Origin: Bacteroidota bacterium
GTDB lineage: Bacteria; Bacteroidota; Ignavibacteria; Ignavibacteriales; Melioribacteraceae
Length of the DNA: 42,714 bases
Assembly (NCBI GenBank): GCA_024275455.1
Contig: JAJRZB010000449.1
Coordinates: forward strand, 1 to 42,714
Reading direction: 5' to 3'
The notes beneath the pieces are model-generated. The model made no database searches. It was not told the origin of the DNA and was given only the letters and a program-made list of their open reading frames with translations. Positions 1 to 10,193 of this stretch are shown in pieces. Position 1 is the first letter of the stretch; every line of letters starts with the position of its first letter. A program made the position numbers and the translations under genes.

Positions 1-867
1 CGGTTTGACTTAATACTTTCGATTGGTCAAGTTGTCCCTCATGAAGTTGTAGGGATGGCAAATTATAATAAAAATATTTTTGTTGGAACAGGAGGGCAAG
101 AGGGTATTAATAAAAGTCATTTTCTCGGAGCAGTTTATGGAATGGAAAGAATGATGGGGCATACTGATACGCCGGTTCGCAAGGTTCTTAATTATGCTTC
201 GGAAAAATTTGCAAATAATCTGCCAATAATATATATACAAACGGTAATAGGGAAAGACGAAGACAATAAGCTTGTCCTACGTGGTTTATTTATTGGTGAT
301 GATGATGAATGTTTCAAACTTGCAGCCGAATTATCATTAAATGTTAATTTTAAAATGTTAGATGAGCCCCTTAAAAAAGTTGTAGTATATCTCGACCCTT
401 CTGAGTTTAAGTCTACCTGGCTGGGAAACAAAAGTATCTACAGAACACGTATGGCTATTGCAGATGAGGGCGAGCTAATTATTTTAGCTCCAGGAGTAAA
501 ACAGTTTGGTGAAGATAAAGATATTGATATGTTAATTAGGAAATACGGTTACTTAACTACACCTGAAATACTAAAACTTGTTAATGAAAATTCTGACCTT
601 AAAAATAATCTTGGTGCAGCTGCCCATTTGATTCATGGTTCTTCGGAAGGAAGATTTAAAATTACCTATTGCACGAGTGAAATAACCAAAGAGGAAGTAG
701 AGAGTGTTAATTTTAATTATGCCAATCTTGAAGAAATGACTAGAAAGTATAATCCTGAAAAATTATGTGATGGATTTAACACAATGCCTGATGGAGAAGA
801 AATATTTTTTATCTCAAATCCTGCTTTAGGTTTATGGTCTTGGAAAGATAAATTTAAGATAAAGTAA
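1..867 (+). CDS. LarA-like (lactate racemase domain / DUF2088) protein, 5' truncated by the window edge
   Basis: Frame is open from base 1 (RFDLILSIGQVVPHEVVGMANYNKNIFVGTGGQEGINKSH); VVPHEV-G and INKSH resemble LarA-family motifs. Confidence 0.65.
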   Translation, partial: RFDLILSIGQVVPHEVVGMANYNKNIFVGTGGQEGINKSHFLGAVYGMERMMGHTDTPVRKVLNYASEKFANNLPIIYIQTVIGKDEDNKLVLRGLFIGDDDECFKLAAELSLNVNFKMLDEPLKKVVVYLDPSEFKSTWLGNKSIYRTRMAIADEGELIILAPGVKQFGEDKDIDMLIRKYGYLTTPEILKLVNENSDLKNNLGAAAHLIHGSSEGRFKITYCTSEITKEEVESVNFNYANLEEMTRKYNPEKLCDGFNTMPDGEEIFFISNPALGLWSWKDKFKIK

Positions 868-879
868 TAGGTCTTTGTA

Positions 880-2025
880 TTGTCAGAAAAAATTAAAATA
901 ATTGCAGATGATAAAATTCCTTTCTTAAAAGGAGTTTTGGAACCTTACGCTCATATTGAATACTATTCCGGTAATGAAATAACAAGTAAAAAAGTTAAAG
1001 AAGCAGATGCTATAATAATCCGTACAAGAACAAAGTGTGATGCAAGATTATTAGATGGAACTAAAGTTAAATTTATTGCTACGGCAACTATTGGCATTGA
1101 TCACATAGATGTTAAATATTGTAAAAGGAATAATATAAAATGGGTAAATGCACCAGGATGTAATTCTTCTTCTGTAATGCAATACGTAATGTCTGCGTTG
1201 TTTTCATTAGCTTTAAAAGAAAAATTCAACTTAGCTGAAAAAACAATAGGGATAATTGGTGTTGTAAATGTTGGAAGTAAAGTTCAGAAAGCTGCTGAAA
1301 TAATTGGTATGAATGTATTGTTGAACGATCCGCCCAGAGAAAGAAAAGAAGGAAAGAAACAGTTTTGCAATATGGAAAAAATTATTGAATTAAGTAATAT
1401 AATTACGTTTCATATCCCTTTAATAAAAGAGGGGATTGATAAAACTTTCCACCTTGTAAATAAAAAATTTATTACGAAAGTGAAGAACAAACCAATAATA
1501 ATAAATACTTCAAGAGGCGCAGTAATAAGAACCTCGGCATTAAAAAAAGCGATTAAAAATAATATAGTAAGCTATGTAGTTCTTGATGTTTGGGAAAACG
1601 AACCCGATATTGATTTGGAACTTATGAACTTAGTTGATTTTGCCACACCGCATATTGCCGGTTATTCAACAGAAGGGAAGGTTAATGGAACTACCGTTTG
1701 TGTTAATGAAATAAATAAATATTTTAATCTAGGATTGAAATCAAATTGGCTCCCGGAGAAAATTCCTAATGCTGAAGGCGGTAATGAAATTATAATTAAT
1801 TGTGAAAACAAATCTGAACAAAAAATTATTTCAGAAGCGATATTAGGAACTTATTCAATTGATAAGGATGATATAGTATTAAGAAACTTACCTTCAACAT
1901 TTGAAAAGCAAAGAGGGGAATATAGAGTTAGAAGAGAGTTTGAAAATTTTAACTTAATATTGAATGGGTGTAATTCCATTGTTATAAGTAAACTTATAAA
2001 ATTAGGTTTCAAAATTATAAAGTAA
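880..2025 (+). CDS. pdxB: Erythronate-4-phosphate dehydrogenase-like (PdxB family 2-hydroxyacid dehydrogenase)
   Basis: TTG start. FIATATIGIDHID, NAPGCNSSSV, LLNDPPR, VVLDVWENEPDID and TPHIAGYSTEGK match the PdxB pattern. Confidence 0.75.
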   Translation: MSEKIKIIADDKIPFLKGVLEPYAHIEYYSGNEITSKKVKEADAIIIRTRTKCDARLLDGTKVKFIATATIGIDHIDVKYCKRNNIKWVNAPGCNSSSVMQYVMSALFSLALKEKFNLAEKTIGIIGVVNVGSKVQKAAEIIGMNVLLNDPPRERKEGKKQFCNMEKIIELSNIITFHIPLIKEGIDKTFHLVNKKFITKVKNKPIIINTSRGAVIRTSALKKAIKNNIVSYVVLDVWENEPDIDLELMNLVDFATPHIAGYSTEGKVNGTTVCVNEINKYFNLGLKSNWLPEKIPNAEGGNEIIINCENKSEQKIISEAILGTYSIDKDDIVLRNLPSTFEKQRGEYRVRREFENFNLILNGCNSIVISKLIKLGFKIIK

Positions 2026-2081
2026 ATAATTACAATCGTGAATTTCTGATTCACAAAAACTATAATACAAAAGGAGTAAAA

Positions 2082-3533
2082 ATGAGTAAAGCAGATATCG
2101 GCTTAGTTGGTTTGGCAGTTATGGGCGAAAACCTTGTGCTTAATATTTAAAGTCATGGATATACTGTAGCTGTTTATAACAGAACAACATCAAAAGTTGA
2201 TAATTTTGTGAATGGTAGAGGTAAAGATAAAAATATAATTGGAACTCACTCAATTGAGGAATTTGTTAATTCATTGGAACGTCCGCGTAAAATAATGTTA
2301 ATGGTAAAAGCCGGAGCACCGGTTGATGTTTTTATTGAACAAATTATTCCGTACTTAGAAGAAGGTGATATTATTATTGACGGAGGTAATTCTCATTTTC
2401 CGGATACGATCCGAAGAACAAAATATCTTGAAGAAAAAGGATTATTGTTTATTGGTACTGGTGTTTCGGGTGGAGAGGAAGGGGCTTTACTTGGTCCTTC
2501 AATTATGCCGGGTGGTTCTCCGAAAGCTTGGGAATTTGTTAAGCCGATATTCCAATCAATTGCTGCAAAAGTAGAGGATGGTACACCTTGTTGTGATTGG
2601 GTAGGAGAAAACGGTGCCGGACATTGTGTGAAAATGGTTCATAACGGAATTGAATATGGTGATATGCAGCTTATTACTGAAGTTTATCAAGTTATGAAAA
2701 ATATGTTGGGTATGAATCATAATGAAATGCATGATGTTTTTGCTGATTGGAATAAAGGTGAACTTGATAGTTACTTAATTGAAATTACAAGAGATATTCT
2801 TGCATACAAAGATGAAGATGGAAGTCCGTTAGTTGAAAAGATCCTTGATACAGCCGGACAAAAAGGGACAGGTAAATGGACAGCAATTGCCTCACTTGAT
2901 GTAGGTGTTCCTCTTACTCTTATTGGGGAAGCAGTTTACGCACGAACACTTTCTGCGTTAAAATCTGAAAGAGTTGAAGCATCAAAAATTCTTTCGGGAC
3001 CAACTCCAAAATATGAAGGGGATAAAAAAGAATTTATAGAGGATTTACGCAAAGCTTTGTTAGCTTCCAAAATAGTCTCTTATGCCCAAGGGTATGTCTT
3101 AATGAAATCCGCTGCAAAGGAATACGGGTGGGATCTTAATTATGGCGGTATTGCTCTTATGTGGCGTGGCGGTTGTATTCTCCGTTCAATTTTTCTTGGT
3201 GAAATCAAAAAAGCTTTTGATAATAATTCGAAATTATCTAATTTAATGCTCGATTCATATTTTAAAGAAAAGATTGAGGAAGCGCAAAATTCTTGGAGAC
3301 GTGTGGTTGCTACTGCAGTATCAAATGGAATATGGATTCCTGCAATTTCAACAGCACTTAATTATTATGACGGATACAGGACAGAACGACTTCCTGCTAA
3401 TTTATTACAAGCTCAGCGTGATTATTTTGGTGCACATACTTACGAAAGAATTGATAGACCGAGAGGCGAGTTCTTCCATACAAATTGGACAGGACATGGT
3501 GGAACAACTTCTTCATCGACTTATAATGCTTGA
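2082..3533 (+). pseudogene. gnd: 6-phosphogluconate dehydrogenase (decarboxylating), interrupted by one in-frame TAA at 2148-2150
   Basis: [34 protein letters not shown]…; the frame reopens directly after the stop; remainder has GTGVSGGEEGALLGPSIMPGG, HNGIEYGDMQLI, GTGKWT. Confidence 0.85.
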
Positions 3534-3578
3534 TATATCACAACGATATTAAAAATAATTATTACTTAAAAATAAAAT

Positions 3579-4559
3579 ATGAAAAATATATTTAAAATCA
3601 TTTTGTTTATTAGTTTATCCTTTGCTTTGCTTTCATGCAGTAAGGTTACAGGAGTACGAAAGTTAAAGATAGGACATGGACTTGATCAATCTCACCCTGT
3701 TCATAAGGCAATGCTGTATTTAGCAGAAAAAGCTAAGGAAAAATCTAAAGGTAAATTAATAATATCAGTTTACCCAAGTCAGCAGCTTGGAACCGAAAGA
3801 GAATGTTTAGAGCTATTGCAAATTGGTAGTTTAGCAATAACGAAAGTATCAGCATCTGTGTTGGAGGGTTTCGCTCCGGAATTTAAAGTATTTAGCTTGC
3901 CTTATATTTTTAGAAATGATGAACATAAATTTAAAGTATTTGAAGGCAAAGTTGGAAAAAATTTATTATTGAGTCCGCAAAAATATTGGTTGCGTGGGTT
4001 ATGTTTTTACGATGCCGGAAGTCGCAGTTTTTATACAAAAGATAAACCCATTAAAACACCTGATGATTTAGTTGGATTGAAAATCAGAACTCAGGAAAGT
4101 GCTACATCGGTAAAGTTGGTTAATGCACTAGGTGCTTCAGCAACACCTATTTCATGGGGAGAACTTTACACTGCACTTCAACAGGGTGTTGTAGATGGGG
4201 CTGAAAACAATCCGCCAAGTTTTTATCTGTCGCGGCATTATGAAGTATGTAAATACTATTCACTTAATGAACATACTTCTGTTCCCGATGTTCTTGTTAT
4301 CAGTACAGTTGTTTGGAATGATCTTTCTGATGAAGAAAAACAGTGGATTCAAGAAGCTGCAGATGAATCTTATATTTATCAAAAGAAACTTTGGAAAGAG
4401 TCAACTATTGAATCGCTAAAAGCTGTTGAGGCTGCCGGAGTTAAAGTATTTTATCCTGATAAAAAACCTTTTATGGATAAAGTTCAACCAATGTTGGAAG
4501 AATATAAATCAGAAAAACAAATTTATGAGCTTATTCAAAAAATAAAAAATGTAAAATGA
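3579..4559 (+). CDS. TRAP transporter solute-binding protein (DctP family), lipoprotein-like signal
   Basis: Lipobox-like LLSCS; LKIGHGLDQSHPVHKAM, KIRTQES, GVVDGAENNPPSFY typical of DctP. Confidence 0.9.
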   Translation: MKNIFKIILFISLSFALLSCSKVTGVRKLKIGHGLDQSHPVHKAMLYLAEKAKEKSKGKLIISVYPSQQLGTERECLELLQIGSLAITKVSASVLEGFAPEFKVFSLPYIFRNDEHKFKVFEGKVGKNLLLSPQKYWLRGLCFYDAGSRSFYTKDKPIKTPDDLVGLKIRTQESATSVKLVNALGASATPISWGELYTALQQGVVDGAENNPPSFYLSRHYEVCKYYSLNEHTSVPDVLVISTVVWNDLSDEEKQWIQEAADESYIYQKKLWKESTIESLKAVEAAGVKVFYPDKKPFMDKVQPMLEEYKSEKQIYELIQKIKNVK

Positions 4560-5053
4560 TTTTATCTAATATTAAAAACAAAATTGACTATATACTTAAA
4601 TGGATACTTGTTTTCATTATGGCAGCAATGACTATAAATGTATTATGGCAAGTATTTTCCAGGTTTATTTTACAAAGCCCCAGTTCTATTACTGAAGAAC
4701 TCGCCCGTTATATGTTAATTTGGTTAGGGATTTTAGGTGCCAGTTATGTATCGGGACAAAAAATGCATCTTGCTATTGATTTACTTTCCACAAAATTAAA
4801 GGGAAAGGGTAAGTCATATTTGGAAATAATTATTCAGCTTTCCGTCTTTTCCTTTTCATTTTTCGTAATGGTTATTGGCGGGTTCAGATTGGTACAAATT
4901 ACACTTACATTGAATCAAATTTCTGCAGCTTTACAAATACCACTTGGTTATGTGTATTCGGTTATACCGATTAGCGGGATAATTATGATGTTTTATTCTA
5001 TAACATATATTATTGAAGAGTTGAAAAGAAAAAATAATTTTACCAAACATTAA
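4556..5053 (+). CDS. TRAP transporter small permease (DctQ family)
   Basis: Hydrophobic 165 aa; EELARYMLIWLGILGASY; ATGA overlap with the DctP gene. Confidence 0.88.
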   Translation: MILSNIKNKIDYILKWILVFIMAAMTINVLWQVFSRFILQSPSSITEELARYMLIWLGILGASYVSGQKMHLAIDLLSTKLKGKGKSYLEIIIQLSVFSFSFFVMVIGGFRLVQITLTLNQISAALQIPLGYVYSVIPISGIIMMFYSITYIIEELKRKNNFTKH

Positions 5054-5064
5054 TGAAGAGTTAA

Positions 5065-6363
5065 ATGGAAATTTATGAAATATTATTGTTGGTTATTTCT
5101 TTTATAGTATTGTTATCTATTGGTGTTCCAATTTCGTTCAGTATTGGTATTTCCAGTTTGTTAACAATGCTATTAAGCATAAGTACATTACCATCTTTAA
5201 CTACTGTTGCTCAAAGAATGGCAACAGGAATTGATAGCTTTGCTCTTTTAGCAATTCCTTTCTTTATTTTTGCCGGTCAACTAATGAATAGTGGCGGAAT
5301 TGCTCGACGTTTAATAAATTTTGCAAAAGTTCTAGTTGGTAAATTACCAGGCGGATTAGCATTCGTAAACATTCTTGCAGCAATGTTTTTTGGTGCTATA
5401 TCAGGGTCTGCTGTTGCTGCAGCATCTGCTATTGGCGGGTTTATGACACCTATTATGGAAAAAGAAGGATACAACAAATCATTCTCTGCAGCGGTTAATA
5501 TAACATCTGCCACTACCGGTTTAATTATTCCGCCGAGTAATATTTTGATTGTTTATTCTTTAGCAAGTGGGGGCGTTTCAATTGCAGCTTTATTTTTGGC
5601 AGGTTATATACCCGGTATTATTTTCGGTTTATCGCTAATGTCGGTATCATATATTTATGCAAAGAAACATAATTACAAGGTTAATTATCAATTCAATTTG
5701 GGTTATTCCGTTAAAAAGTTTTTAGATGCTGTTCCAAGTTTAATGTTAATTATTATTGTAATAGGCGGAATAGTTGCAGGCTACTTTACTGCTACTGAAG
5801 CTAGTGCAATAGCTGTTTTATATGCTTTTATACTTTCGGTATTTGTTTATAAAGAAATCAAGTTTAAAGACTTACCAACAATATTATTAAGTAGTGCTTC
5901 TACTACTGCAATTGTTATGCTATTGGTGGGTACCTCAATGGCAATGAGCTGGGTTATGGCTTATGAAAACATACCTCAGAACGTAGCACATGCTTTACTA
6001 ACTCTATCAAGTAATAAAATTGTTATTCTAATTATTATAAATATTATTTTATTATTCATTGGTACCTTTATGGATATGACTCCTGCTGTTTTGATTTTTA
6101 CTCCCATATTTTTACCTGTAGTTGTTGAGCTTGGGATTAACCCTATTCATTTTGGTATAATGATGGTTATGAACTTAAGTGTTGGTCTATGTACACCACC
6201 GGTTGGAAGTGTTTTATTTGTAGGATGCTCAGTTGCAGGGCTGCCAATTACAAAAGTTATAAAACCATTAATACCAATGTTTGCGGCAATGATCGTAGCA
6301 TTATTGCTTGTAACATATATTCCTGAATTAAGTCTTTCTATACCTGAATTTTTTGGGTATTAA
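5065..6363 (+). CDS. TRAP transporter large permease (DctM family)
   Basis: IPFFIFAGQLMNSGGIARRLI, AISGSAVAAASAIG, IPPSNILIVY, TPPVGSVLFVGC typical of DctM. Confidence 0.93.
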   Translation: MEIYEILLLVISFIVLLSIGVPISFSIGISSLLTMLLSISTLPSLTTVAQRMATGIDSFALLAIPFFIFAGQLMNSGGIARRLINFAKVLVGKLPGGLAFVNILAAMFFGAISGSAVAAASAIGGFMTPIMEKEGYNKSFSAAVNITSATTGLIIPPSNILIVYSLASGGVSIAALFLAGYIPGIIFGLSLMSVSYIYAKKHNYKVNYQFNLGYSVKKFLDAVPSLMLIIIVIGGIVAGYFTATEASAIAVLYAFILSVFVYKEIKFKDLPTILLSSASTTAIVMLLVGTSMAMSWVMAYENIPQNVAHALLTLSSNKIVILIIINIILLFIGTFMDMTPAVLIFTPIFLPVVVELGINPIHFGIMMVMNLSVGLCTPPVGSVLFVGCSVAGLPITKVIKPLIPMFAAMIVALLLVTYIPELSLSIPEFFGY

Positions 6364-6382
6364 ATTATAACTTGTTTAAAGT

Positions 6383-7288
6383 ATGATAGAAAGTAATCCA
6401 ACTCTACTTATTCTTGCCGGTGGTTTAGGTTCACGATATGGTAATCTAAAACAAATTGATGAAATTGGTCCGTGTGGTGAGAGAATAATTGATTATTCTG
6501 TCTATGATGCAATACAAGCGGGATTTAAAAAAGTTATTTACGTTATAAGACAAAATTTTGAAGAAGAATTTATTGAACATATTATCAATAGATTGCCTCC
6601 GGACATTAAAACCGGTTATGTCTTTCAAAAAATGGATTCATTTACTAATAATTTAGATATTTCTGAGGAAAGAACTAAACCGTGGGGAACAGGGCATGCA
6701 CTTCTTTCTGCTCAAGATGTTATAAACGAACCTTTTGTTGTAATAAATGCTGATGACTTTTATGGAGCAGAATCATATAAAATTGCTTATGAATTTTTAA
6801 CTTCGCAAGGTGATCCATCTCATTACGCCTTAATAGGGTTTAAACTTAAAAATACGTTATCTGATTATGGCACTGTATCTAGAGCAATTTGTGAAATTGA
6901 CAAAGAAAATAATATTACTTCTATTGTTGAAAGAACAGAAATAAAAAGAGAAAATAATATTATCTCGTATAAAAATAATGGCAGGTGGATAGAACTTTTA
7001 GGTACGGAAACTGTTTCGATGAATATGTTCGCTTTTTATCCGAGTATTTTTGAGAAATGTAAAAATAGTTTTAATTCGTTTTTAATTGAGAAAAGAAATG
7101 ATTTGCAGTCTGAGTTTTATATTCCTACTGCTCTAAATGAAATTATCAAGAATAGAGAAAATAAAATTAAGGTATTGGAAACTTCTTCTACTTGGTTTGG
7201 ACTTACATATAAAGAAGATAAAAAAATAGTTATAAAAAAAATACTTGAGTTGATTGAAAATCAAAAATATCCAAGAAAATTGTGGTAA
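6383..7288 (+). CDS. Nucleotidyltransferase family protein (sugar-1-phosphate NTP transferase-like)
   Basis: N-terminal LILAGGLGSRYGNLKQ; PWGTGHALLSAQDV; VINADDFYG. Confidence 0.85.
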   Translation: MIESNPTLLILAGGLGSRYGNLKQIDEIGPCGERIIDYSVYDAIQAGFKKVIYVIRQNFEEEFIEHIINRLPPDIKTGYVFQKMDSFTNNLDISEERTKPWGTGHALLSAQDVINEPFVVINADDFYGAESYKIAYEFLTSQGDPSHYALIGFKLKNTLSDYGTVSRAICEIDKENNITSIVERTEIKRENNIISYKNNGRWIELLGTETVSMNMFAFYPSIFEKCKNSFNSFLIEKRNDLQSEFYIPTALNEIIKNRENKIKVLETSSTWFGLTYKEDKKIVIKKILELIENQKYPRKLW

Positions 7289-7293
7289 AATAG

Positions 7294-8400
7294 GTGCAAA
7301 AAGTTCAAGATATAATAAAGAAGTTTAGAGTTTATGGTGATTTTGTATCATCAACTTCTTTTGGCAGCGGACATATTAATGAAACTTTTTTAGTTACTCT
7401 CAATCAAGCTGGTATAAAAGTAAAATATATTTTACGTAGTATAAATAATTTTGTTTTCAAGGAACCAATTCTAATTATTGAAAATACGGTAAATGTAACA
7501 GAATATATTAGAAATAAATTGCTTTTTGAAAATGAATCTGATTTGAGTAGAAAAGTATTAACATTAATTCAAAGTACTAATGGAGATTATTTTTTTGTTG
7601 ATAGTGAAAATAACTATTGGTGTTTACTGCTTTATATAGAAAAATCTTATTCCATAAACGAAGTTCAAACCGAAGTCCAAGCATTTGAAGCCGCTAAAGC
7701 TTATGCTAGATTTCAAAAACATTTAATAGATTTTGATATTTCTGAATGTCATCAGACAATTAAAAATTTTCATAATCTTACTAATAGGATTGAAGCTTAT
7801 AATGTTGCAGTTAATAGTGACTCTAAACAGAGAGTTAAAAGTGTTTCTCAAGAAATATTAGAAATTGAAAAATTCTCTTTCATACAAGAAAATTATATTG
7901 AACTAAAAAACAAAAATCTTCCCTTAAGAATAACACATAATGATACAAAAATTAATAATGTACTACTTGACAGTAGAACTAATAAAGGTTTATGTGTTGT
8001 TGATTTAGATACAATTATGCCGGGAGTAATTCTAAATGATTTTGGAGATATGGTCAGGTCATTTGTCTGTTCGGTTTCAGAAGATGAAAAAATAACCTCT
8101 AAGGTTAAAATTAGATTAAGAATTTTTGATGCTTTAGTAAGAGGATATTTAGGTGAATTAAAAGAAAGTCTAATAAAAGAAGAAATACTTAATTTAGTTA
8201 CCGGTTCTGAAATTATAATTTATGAACAAGCATTAAGGTTTTTAACAGATTACTTAATGGGAGATATATATTATAAAATTGAGTATGAAAATCAAAATTT
8301 GGATAGAGCTAAAAACCAACTAGCATTATTAAATAGTATTGTTGAATATTCTAACCAAATGCAAAGTATTGTAAATAATATTTATAATTCAGTTACATAG
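7294..8400 (+). CDS. Phosphotransferase family protein, N-acetylhexosamine 1-kinase (NahK)-like
   Basis: LRITHNDTKINNVLLD and CVVDLDTIMPGVILNDFGDMVRS kinase motifs; GTG start. Confidence 0.7.
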   Translation: MQKVQDIIKKFRVYGDFVSSTSFGSGHINETFLVTLNQAGIKVKYILRSINNFVFKEPILIIENTVNVTEYIRNKLLFENESDLSRKVLTLIQSTNGDYFFVDSENNYWCLLLYIEKSYSINEVQTEVQAFEAAKAYARFQKHLIDFDISECHQTIKNFHNLTNRIEAYNVAVNSDSKQRVKSVSQEILEIEKFSFIQENYIELKNKNLPLRITHNDTKINNVLLDSRTNKGLCVVDLDTIMPGVILNDFGDMVRSFVCSVSEDEKITSKVKIRLRIFDALVRGYLGELKESLIKEEILNLVTGSEIIIYEQALRFLTDYLMGDIYYKIEYENQNLDRAKNQLALLNSIVEYSNQMQSIVNNIYNSVT

Positions 8401-8475
8401 TATTTAATATTTGCTTAATAAATAATTTGTAACGAATAGAATATATTTTAAAATTTCATGTAGTAGAGGGTGTTA

Positions 8476-9954
8476 ATGAATCTATCATTACTAGATATTG
8501 TATTAGTAATAGTCTATGTTATTCTAATTTTGTTTTCAGGCACAATTGTAAAAAAATACATTAAAGGAATAGACAATTTTTTAGTTGCCGGCCGTTCAAT
8601 GGGTTTTCATTTAGGTTTATTATCTTTAATGTGTACTGAAATTGGGATGATAACATATGTATATTATGCAGAGCTTGGTTTTAAAGCCGGATTAGCTGCA
8701 CTCATTGTTGCATTCCCTCCGGTAATAGCATATTTCTTACTTGGTAAAACAGGTTTCATTATTAAGCCTTTGTTAGAAATGAAAATTAGCACTATCCCTG
8801 AATTCTTTTCAAAAAAATTTAGTAAAGGAGTTAGGCTATATATTGGGATTATTATGGCTGTTGGCGGGATATTAAATTTTGGCGTTTTCCCTGGAGTTGA
8901 AGCTAATTTTATAAATATAGTAACAGGAATTCCAAAAGAATACTTGTTAATAACAATGGCTACTATGTTAACTCTGGTGCTTATTTATACAATTGTCGGG
9001 GGAATGGTTTCTGTAATAGTTACTAATTATATTCAATATATCTTACTTAGTTTTGGGATGATATTCATAACTGTTTACGGAATTTATCATATCGGTTGGG
9101 GTAAAATAACTAATGCAGTTTTTACTAATTTAGGTGAAAAGGGATTTGATCCGTTTTTCCCATCGGTACTAAATGGTCAATTTGGACTTGGTTTTATTGT
9201 ATGGCAAATTCTTCTTTGGGTTGCTTTACTTGTTGGTTGGCAAGCAATTTCCATGAGATTGTTTTCATCAAAGGATTCTAAAACAGGACAAAAAATTTAT
9301 ACTTGGTCAGGACTTCTGTTTTTATCTAGCGGTATAATGCCCATTTTGTGGGGTGTAATGGCTATTGCTGTAGTTGGAAAAGATATTGATTCTTTGGAGG
9401 CATTACCTTTATTAATTGTCGAGATTGTTCCATCAGGTTTATTGGGAATAATTTTTGCTGCATTACTTGCAGCATCAATGTCAACCTATGCTAGCTACTT
9501 ACTTTCTTGGAGTTCTGTTGTTTCTCAAGATATAATTGGGAGTGTTGTAAGTTACATCACTAAGAAAAAAATGAGTTCAAAAGTACAGTTATTAGTTAGT
9601 AGAATTACAATGGCGGTTGTTATGCTGTTTATAATTTGGTGGTCCTTATTTCATGAAATGCAGGGGTATTTATATTTTTATCTTAATATGACAGGAATGC
9701 TATTTATACCAGGAGTTCTAATTTGTGTCGCATTCGGAATTTACTGGAAAAAATCTAGAACACTCGGAGCTTACTTAGCAATTACATTCGGTGCTATTTT
9801 ACCAATGTTATATTTGATTTGGCCTATTGAAGTACAAGACTATGCTTCTGAAATAGGTTGGGGTGGATTTGTAGCATCATTAATAGGAATGATAATCGGG
9901 TCATATTTACAAAATATTTTTCAACCACAAAGTGTGGAGGGAAAAACAATATGA
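8476..9954 (+). CDS. Sodium:solute symporter (SSS family)
   Basis: Multi-pass hydrophobic protein; DNFLVAGRSMGFHLGLLSL; GLLGIIFAALLAASMSTYASYLLSWSSVVSQDI. Confidence 0.9.
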   Translation: MNLSLLDIVLVIVYVILILFSGTIVKKYIKGIDNFLVAGRSMGFHLGLLSLMCTEIGMITYVYYAELGFKAGLAALIVAFPPVIAYFLLGKTGFIIKPLLEMKISTIPEFFSKKFSKGVRLYIGIIMAVGGILNFGVFPGVEANFINIVTGIPKEYLLITMATMLTLVLIYTIVGGMVSVIVTNYIQYILLSFGMIFITVYGIYHIGWGKITNAVFTNLGEKGFDPFFPSVLNGQFGLGFIVWQILLWVALLVGWQAISMRLFSSKDSKTGQKIYTWSGLLFLSSGIMPILWGVMAIAVVGKDIDSLEALPLLIVEIVPSGLLGIIFAALLAASMSTYASYLLSWSSVVSQDIIGSVVSYITKKKMSSKVQLLVSRITMAVVMLFIIWWSLFHEMQGYLYFYLNMTGMLFIPGVLICVAFGIYWKKSRTLGAYLAITFGAILPMLYLIWPIEVQDYASEIGWGGFVASLIGMIIGSYLQNIFQPQSVEGKTI

Positions 9955-10082
9955 ATTTATGGGAATATTTTTGGGGAGTTGTAATATTATTTTCAGTTGT
10001 TTCATTTACGTATATGTCAATAAAAGTAATATATAAAGGATTTAATGAGATGAAAGAAATGCTAACAAAATTAAATAAGTGA
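9951..10082 (+). CDS. 43-aa single-pass membrane protein, candidate symporter accessory subunit
   Basis: MNLWEYFWGVVILFSVVSFTYMSIKVIYKGFNEMKEMLTKLNK; ATGA overlap with the symporter stop; one hydrophobic helix plus a charged tail. Confidence 0.6.
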   Translation: MNLWEYFWGVVILFSVVSFTYMSIKVIYKGFNEMKEMLTKLNK

Positions 10083-10193
10083 ACTTATTTTTAAAGTAAG
10101 AATTTTTTGGCAAAGTATTTTATAATAAAAAAATATAAAACCGATTACCGTAATATTATGAAAATAATGATTAGTGCTTGTCTACTGAAAATT

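Noticed and set aside
10083-10107. Possible terminator CTTATTT-TTA-AAGTAAG after the 43-aa gene
   Set aside because: Short AT-only stem with a G-U wobble; too weak to call, although the convergent gene layout makes a terminator plausible.
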